Below, in pieces: positions 5,982-8,594 of a DNA stretch of 8,594 bases. Positions within the stretch are counted from its first letter, which is position 1; each line of letters opens with the position of its first letter. The notes below the pieces were generated by a model. That model was given only the letters and a program-made list of their open reading frames with translations. It was not told the origin of the DNA and made no database searches. The position numbers and the translations under genes were made by a program. The stretch is taken from positions 497-9,090 of the forward strand of contig JAAXJP010000233.1 of the NCBI GenBank assembly GCA_012269805.1, in the 5' to 3' direction. The stretch is from Rubrivirga sp. (GTDB lineage: Bacteria; Bacteroidota; Rhodothermia; Rhodothermales; Rubricoccaceae).

Positions 5982-6041
5982 CGGGCGGGGGTGGGTCGCG
6001 GAAAGCTAGCGGCTGCGGGGACGCCGCCCGCGTCGAACGGA

Positions 6042-7337
6042 TTACGCCGCCGTCTCGCGCGCGAGCTCGACCGCGAGCCGGTCGATGGGCACGGCCCGCT
6101 GCTCGCTGGCGCCGAGGTCGCGGACCTGGGCCGCACCGGCCTCGAGCTCGTCGTCGCCGAGGATGACGGAGAACGCGGCCCCAGCGCGGTCGGCCGCCTT
6201 CATCTGGGCCTTCATCGAGCGCCCGCCGAGCGCGAAGTCGACGGCGAGGCCGGCGCGGCGGAGCGTCTGGGCGATCGCGAACCCGGCCGCCTCGGCGGCG
6301 TCGCCGAGGCAGACGAGAAAGACGTCGGGCCGCGGCGGCGCGGGGAAATCGTAGCCCTCGTCGTCGAGCGCGATCTGGAGCCGCTCGACGCCCGCCGCGT
6401 AGCCGACGGCCGGGACCGGCCGCTTGCTGCCGACGGCCTCGGCCAGTCCGTCGTAGCGCCCGCCGGCCGCGAGCACGCCCTGCGCGCCGAGCGCGGCGTG
6501 CTCCAGCTCGAACACGCTCCGCGTGTAGTAATCAAGGCCGCGGACAAGCAGCGGGTCCTCGACGTAGGGGACCTCGAGGCCGTCGAGCATCGACTTGACC
6601 GCCTCGTAGTGGTCGCGCGCCTCGCTGCCCACGAAGTCCGGGAGCTTCGGCGCGTCGTCCAAGAGCGCGCGCTCGTCGGGGCTCTTGGTGTCGAGGATCC
6701 GGAGCGGGTTCGTCTCCAACCTCTGGCGCGAGGTCTCGGAGAGCGCGTCGGCGTGGGGCTCGAAGTACTGGCGGAGCGCGTCGCGGTAGGCCGGCCGGTC
6801 GGCCGCGTCGCCGAGCGTGTTGAGGCGGAGCCGCGTCTCTGTGACGCCGAACGAGTCGTAGACCGCCCGCATGTTGGCGATGACTTCGGCGTCGGCGCGG
6901 GGGTCGTCGGAGCCGAGGAGCTCGGTCCCGAACTGGTGGAACTGACGGAAGCGGCCCTTCTGCGGGCGCTCGGCGCGGAAGCACGGGCCGAGGTAGTACA
7001 GCCGCTGCGCGCCGCCGCGCTGGTCGAGGTGGTGCTCGAGGTACGCCCGCATCACGGGCGCCGTGACCTCGGGCCGGAGGACGTAGGTCTCCTTCGACCG
7101 CTCGACGGTGAACATCTCCTTCTGCACGATGTCCGTCGTCCCACCGACGCCGCGCGCGACGAGCTCCAGCGGCTCCAGCACCGGCGTCCGGACCTCCTCG
7201 AACGCGAACCGCTCCATCACGCCGCGGACGACGCCCTCGACGTGGCGCCACGCGGCCGAGCCGGGGATCTCCGAGCCGCCCGAGCTGTGGGCGTCGGGGA
7301 GGACGTCGAACGTGCCGCGGATCGTCTGAAAGGCCAT
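6042..7337 (-). CDS. hisS: Histidine--tRNA ligase
   Basis: This encodes a 431-residue class II aminoacyl-tRNA synthetase that charges tRNA-His in the cytoplasm. The N-terminal IRGTFDVLPD (6-15) is typical. Motif 2 is FRAERPQKGRFRQFHQFGTE (120-139). The two histidine-specific signatures are present: LVRGLDYYT (264-272) and AAGGRYDGL (290-298). Motif 3 is GYAAGVERL (312-320). A C-terminal alpha/beta anticodon-binding domain follows, from about RPDVFLVCLGD (336 on) through GGRSMKAQMKAADR and VILGDDELEAG. The catalytic core is complete and the length is normal. A short Ser/Gly-rich insert (about 16-27, HSSGGSEIPGS) follows the first motif. ATG at 7337 begins directly before the conserved N-terminus; an in-frame ATG at 7397 would add a 20-residue Pro/Arg tail with no family match. 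No Shine-Dalgarno is seen. The gene lies 81 bases after the EIIA gene and 60 before lgt, on the same strand. Confidence 0.97.
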   Translation of the reverse strand: MAFQTIRGTFDVLPDAHSSGGSEIPGSAAWRHVEGVVRGVMERFAFEEVRTPVLEPLELVARGVGGTTDIVQKEMFTVERSKETYVLRPEVTAPVMRAYLEHHLDQRGGAQRLYYLGPCFRAERPQKGRFRQFHQFGTELLGSDDPRADAEVIANMRAVYDSFGVTETRLRLNTLGDAADRPAYRDALRQYFEPHADALSETSRQRLETNPLRILDTKSPDERALLDDAPKLPDFVGSEARDHYEAVKSMLDGLEVPYVEDPLLVRGLDYYTRSVFELEHAALGAQGVLAAGGRYDGLAEAVGSKRPVPAVGYAAGVERLQIALDDEGYDFPAPPRPDVFLVCLGDAAEAAGFAIAQTLRRAGLAVDFALGGRSMKAQMKAADRAGAAFSVILGDDELEAGAAQVRDLGASEQRAVPIDRLAVELARETAA

Positions 7338-7418
7338 GCGGAGAGAGGCGGATGGGATCGGAAGGTCCGGCCGGCGCGGGGCGGCGGACACGCGCACTCT
7401 GCGAAATCCGGCCTCCGC

Positions 7419-7898
7419 TCAGGCGCTCGCCTCGGCGGCCGTGACGGCGGCCACCAGCTCCTCGGGGGTCCCGGCCTCGGCGATCCGGCGGCGGACGTCG
7501 GCGGCGCTCAGCACCCGCGAAAGGTGCGCCAGCAGGCGGACGTGGGACGAGCGCGCGGCCTCCGGGCCCGCGAACAGGAGCACGAGGTCGACGGGCTCGC
7601 CGTCGTGCGCGTCCCAGTCGACGGGCGCGGCGAGCGTGCAGAGCGTGGCGACGGTCGAGGTCACGGCCGGCGTCCGGGCGTGCGGGAGGGCCAGCCCCTC
7701 CCCCACCCCCGTCGACAAAAGGGCCTCCCGGGCCGCGACGTCGGCCGCCCCGCGGTCCGGGTCGACGCCGTCCGGGCAGTAGGCGAGGAGGCCGACCGCG
7801 AAGTCGCCGGCGGGCTGTGGGGTGTCGGTCGGGACGCGGACCGCGACGCGGTCGGGGGCGAGGAGGTCGGCGAGCCGGGGGACGTCGGTCATCAGCAT
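7419..7898 (-). CDS. PTS EIIA domain protein, PtsN/fructose-mannitol type
   Basis: This encodes a 159-residue single-domain phosphotransferase EIIA of the fructose/mannitol/nitrogen family (PF00359). It opens with VPRLADLLAPDRVAV (about 6-20). The phosphorylation motif STGVGEGLALPHAR (62-75) contains the expected phospho-accepting His73, and the second conserved His is His119 in SSHVRLLAHLSRVL. No EIIB, EIIC, HPr or EI lies nearby, so a regulatory PtsN-like role is more likely than sugar uptake; this is inference. Two in-frame ATGs are possible: 7898 (MLMTDV) and 7892 (MTDV). I give the first, but the second is equally plausible and loses only two residues. Neither has a Shine-Dalgarno, and a 14-bp hairpin ends two bases before the first ATG, which could control ribosome access. 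It lies between the secreted-protein gene and hisS. Confidence 0.9.
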   Translation of the reverse strand: MLMTDVPRLADLLAPDRVAVRVPTDTPQPAGDFAVGLLAYCPDGVDPDRGAADVAAREALLSTGVGEGLALPHARTPAVTSTVATLCTLAAPVDWDAHDGEPVDLVLLFAGPEAARSSHVRLLAHLSRVLSAADVRRRIAEAGTPEELVAAVTAAEASA

Positions 7899-7900
7899 GA

Positions 7901-7932
7901 TGCGGGGCGCCGGTAGATACCAGCGCCCCGCA
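7901..7932 (-). promoter_or_regulatory. 14-bp hairpin abutting the EIIA start codon
   Basis: In - strand RNA, UGCGGGGCGC (7932-7923) pairs perfectly with GCGCCCCGCA (7910-7901). A U.G wobble (7922/7911) and GGU/ACC then lead to a four-base AUCU loop (7918-7915). The wobble becomes a C.A mismatch on the + strand, so the structure belongs to the EIIA transcript. It ends two bases before the ATG at 7898 and occupies the place of a ribosome-binding site. An alternative stem, CCCCG (7939-7935) with CGGGG (7930-7926), would compete with it. No T-run follows, so a classical terminator is unlikely. The role is inferred. Confidence 0.5.
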
Positions 7933-7935
7933 CCC

Positions 7936-7969
7936 GGGGTCCCGCCGCTGGCGGCGGGCGGCTCACCCC
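7936..7969 (-). terminator. Bulged GC hairpin after the secreted-protein gene, no U-tract
   Basis: CCCGCCG and CGGCGGG (7941-7947 and 7952-7958) form a 7-bp stem with a 4-base loop. Outside it, ACCCC (7965-7969) can pair with GGGGT (7936-7940), leaving a 6-base bulge at 7959-7964. It lies about 20 bases after the TAA at 7990-7988. Because the core is palindromic, it folds on either strand. With no T-run it is only a possible terminator, and it overlaps the alternative stem of the EIIA leader at 7936-7939. Confidence 0.35.
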
Positions 7970-7987
7970 CGTACCGGAAGTCCCGGC

Positions 7988-8594
7988 TTATCGGGAGACC
8001 GTCACCGTCCGGGCCGCCCCGCCACCGGCCGTACTCGCGCGGACCACGTACGGGCCCGGCGCCAGGCCGGCCCCGTCGAACCGGAGCGGCCGTTCCCCAG
8101 CCGAGAGCACGCCGTCGTAGAGAACCGCGACCTCGCGGCCGAGTGCGTCGTAGGCCGCCACGCGGACCGGGCCGGCCTCCGCCACGCGGACGACGAGGCG
8201 GGCGCTCCCGGCGACCGGGTTGGGCGCGGGCACGCCCAGTTCGACCGCCTCCGCTACGGCCTCGGCGGAGGCCACTGGCGCTGCGGCGGCGATCGGCGGG
8301 GCCTGGGCGCCCTCCTCGTCCAAGTCGGCGTAGGCGGCCTCGTCGTCCTCCGCTGCGAAGTCCGCGGAGACGGGGACCGTCAACGCGCGGTGGACATTGA
8401 CCTCGTAGTCTACACTCGCCAGCGAGGTCAGCCGGAGCCGGACGTTGTCGAAGGCGGCGGGCGAGCGGAACCGGACCCACGCGATGCCGTCGGGCCGATA
8501 TGTCACACGGAGGTCCTCCCCGCTCGCGGACGCCACGACGGTCGTGCCGTCCCGCGCCTGGATCTCGAAGCGGCCGAGGACGGCGAGGTCGAGG
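7988..8594 (-). CDS. Secreted protein with C-terminal T9SS-type sorting domain, 3' part
   Basis: The frame is open to the right edge, giving 201 visible residues from LDLAVLGRFEIQ to RTVTVSR, with TAA at 7990-7988; the start is outside. The first ~85 visible residues look beta-rich (LRVTYRPDGIAWVRFRSP, then NVRLRLTSLASVDYEVNVHRA). An acidic, Ala-rich low-complexity linker follows (about 79-120, including AAEDDEAAYADLDEEG). The last ~80 residues form a domain starting PAPNPVAGSARLVVRVAEAG, then VRVAAYDALGREVAVLYDG, GERPLRFDGAGLAPGPYVVR and ARTVTVSR. This is the usual plan of the type A T9SS C-terminal signal (TIGR04183-like): PNP opening, 'v.vyD.lGreV..l', 'l..G.Y.v.....g...t..v..'. Such domains guide proteins across the outer membrane and are often removed on anchoring. 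What the missing catalytic or binding part does cannot be told. A GTG at 8536 is in frame, but the coding pattern continues past it. Confidence 0.85.
   Translation of the reverse strand, partial: LDLAVLGRFEIQARDGTTVVASASGEDLRVTYRPDGIAWVRFRSPAAFDNVRLRLTSLASVDYEVNVHRALTVPVSADFAAEDDEAAYADLDEEGAQAPPIAAAAPVASAEAVAEAVELGVPAPNPVAGSARLVVRVAEAGPVRVAAYDALGREVAVLYDGVLSAGERPLRFDGAGLAPGPYVVRASTAGGGAARTVTVSR

Noticed and set aside
6001..6008. TAGCTTTC on the - strand, 20 bases before the lgt ATG, resembling a Bacteroidota -7 box (TAnnTTTG)
   Set aside because: It matches 7 of 8 positions, but I find no TTG-type -33 element at the proper distance, and one such match is expected by chance. Recorded only as a place to look for a transcription start.
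7338..7418. GCGGAG (7418-7413) and CTCCGC (7343-7338) flanking the EIIA-hisS gap as a possible long-range pairing
   Set aside because: The arms are 6 bp and about 70 bases apart with no supporting inner stem. No T-box, tRNA-like or other recognisable leader for hisS is seen.
5550..7916. A 788-codon open frame on the + strand opposite the EIIA gene, hisS and lgt
   Set aside because: It is rich in Arg, Asp, Glu and Val with no domain or motif, and runs antisense to three well-recognised genes. Long antisense frames are expected at this GC content.
1..8594. Search for mobile elements, CRISPR repeats, tRNAs and toxin-antitoxin or defence genes
   Set aside because: No direct-repeat arrays, terminal inverted repeats with a transposase, tRNA cloverleaf or defence-type domains were found. 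The window reads as ordinary core chromosome.

Overview
The window is very GC-rich and nearly every base is coding or short intergenic. It looks like a chromosome segment from a high-GC member of the Bacteroidota/Rhodothermota, possibly a marine Rubricoccaceae-type bacterium. Three things support this: a C-terminal domain that resembles the type IX secretion (T9SS) sorting domain, a LolA-like tail of the Bacteroidota type, and a general lack of Shine-Dalgarno sequences. The taxonomic placement is inference. I see no IS element, phage gene, CRISPR array, tRNA or rRNA, and no change in composition that would suggest a recent insertion.

Left part, + strand (1-2125): the last 40 codons of a LolA-like lipoprotein carrier are followed by a polytopic membrane protein of the lysylphosphatidylglycerol-synthase/flippase-like family. 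A 136-residue membrane-anchored protein overlaps it by 4 bases. An 82-residue small protein of unknown function comes next, and the run ends at a textbook intrinsic terminator (2091-2125).

Right part, - strand (8594 down to 2170), in order of transcription: the 3' end of a gene for a secreted protein with a T9SS-like sorting domain; a PTS EIIA (PtsN/fructose-type) protein; histidyl-tRNA synthetase; a divergent prolipoprotein diacylglyceryl transferase; a periplasmic TlpA-like thioredoxin; a group II PLP-dependent decarboxylase; and the 23S rRNA 2'-O-methyltransferase RlmB. lgt and tlpA overlap by 4 bases and tlpA and the decarboxylase gene by 17, so these three are probably translated together. 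The two strands converge at about 2126-2169, where a 16-bp hairpin with a UACG loop abuts the rlmB stop codon.

Both strands carry envelope functions (lipoprotein maturation and transport, a membrane lipid-type flippase, periplasmic thiol redox, a secreted protein) mixed with housekeeping translation genes (hisS, rlmB). I found no clear new defence or mobile system. The points most worth a second look are the Lgt active-site substitutions, two strand-specific hairpins (the EIIA leader and the rlmB 3' end), and the two small uncharacterised proteins at 1221 and 1734.
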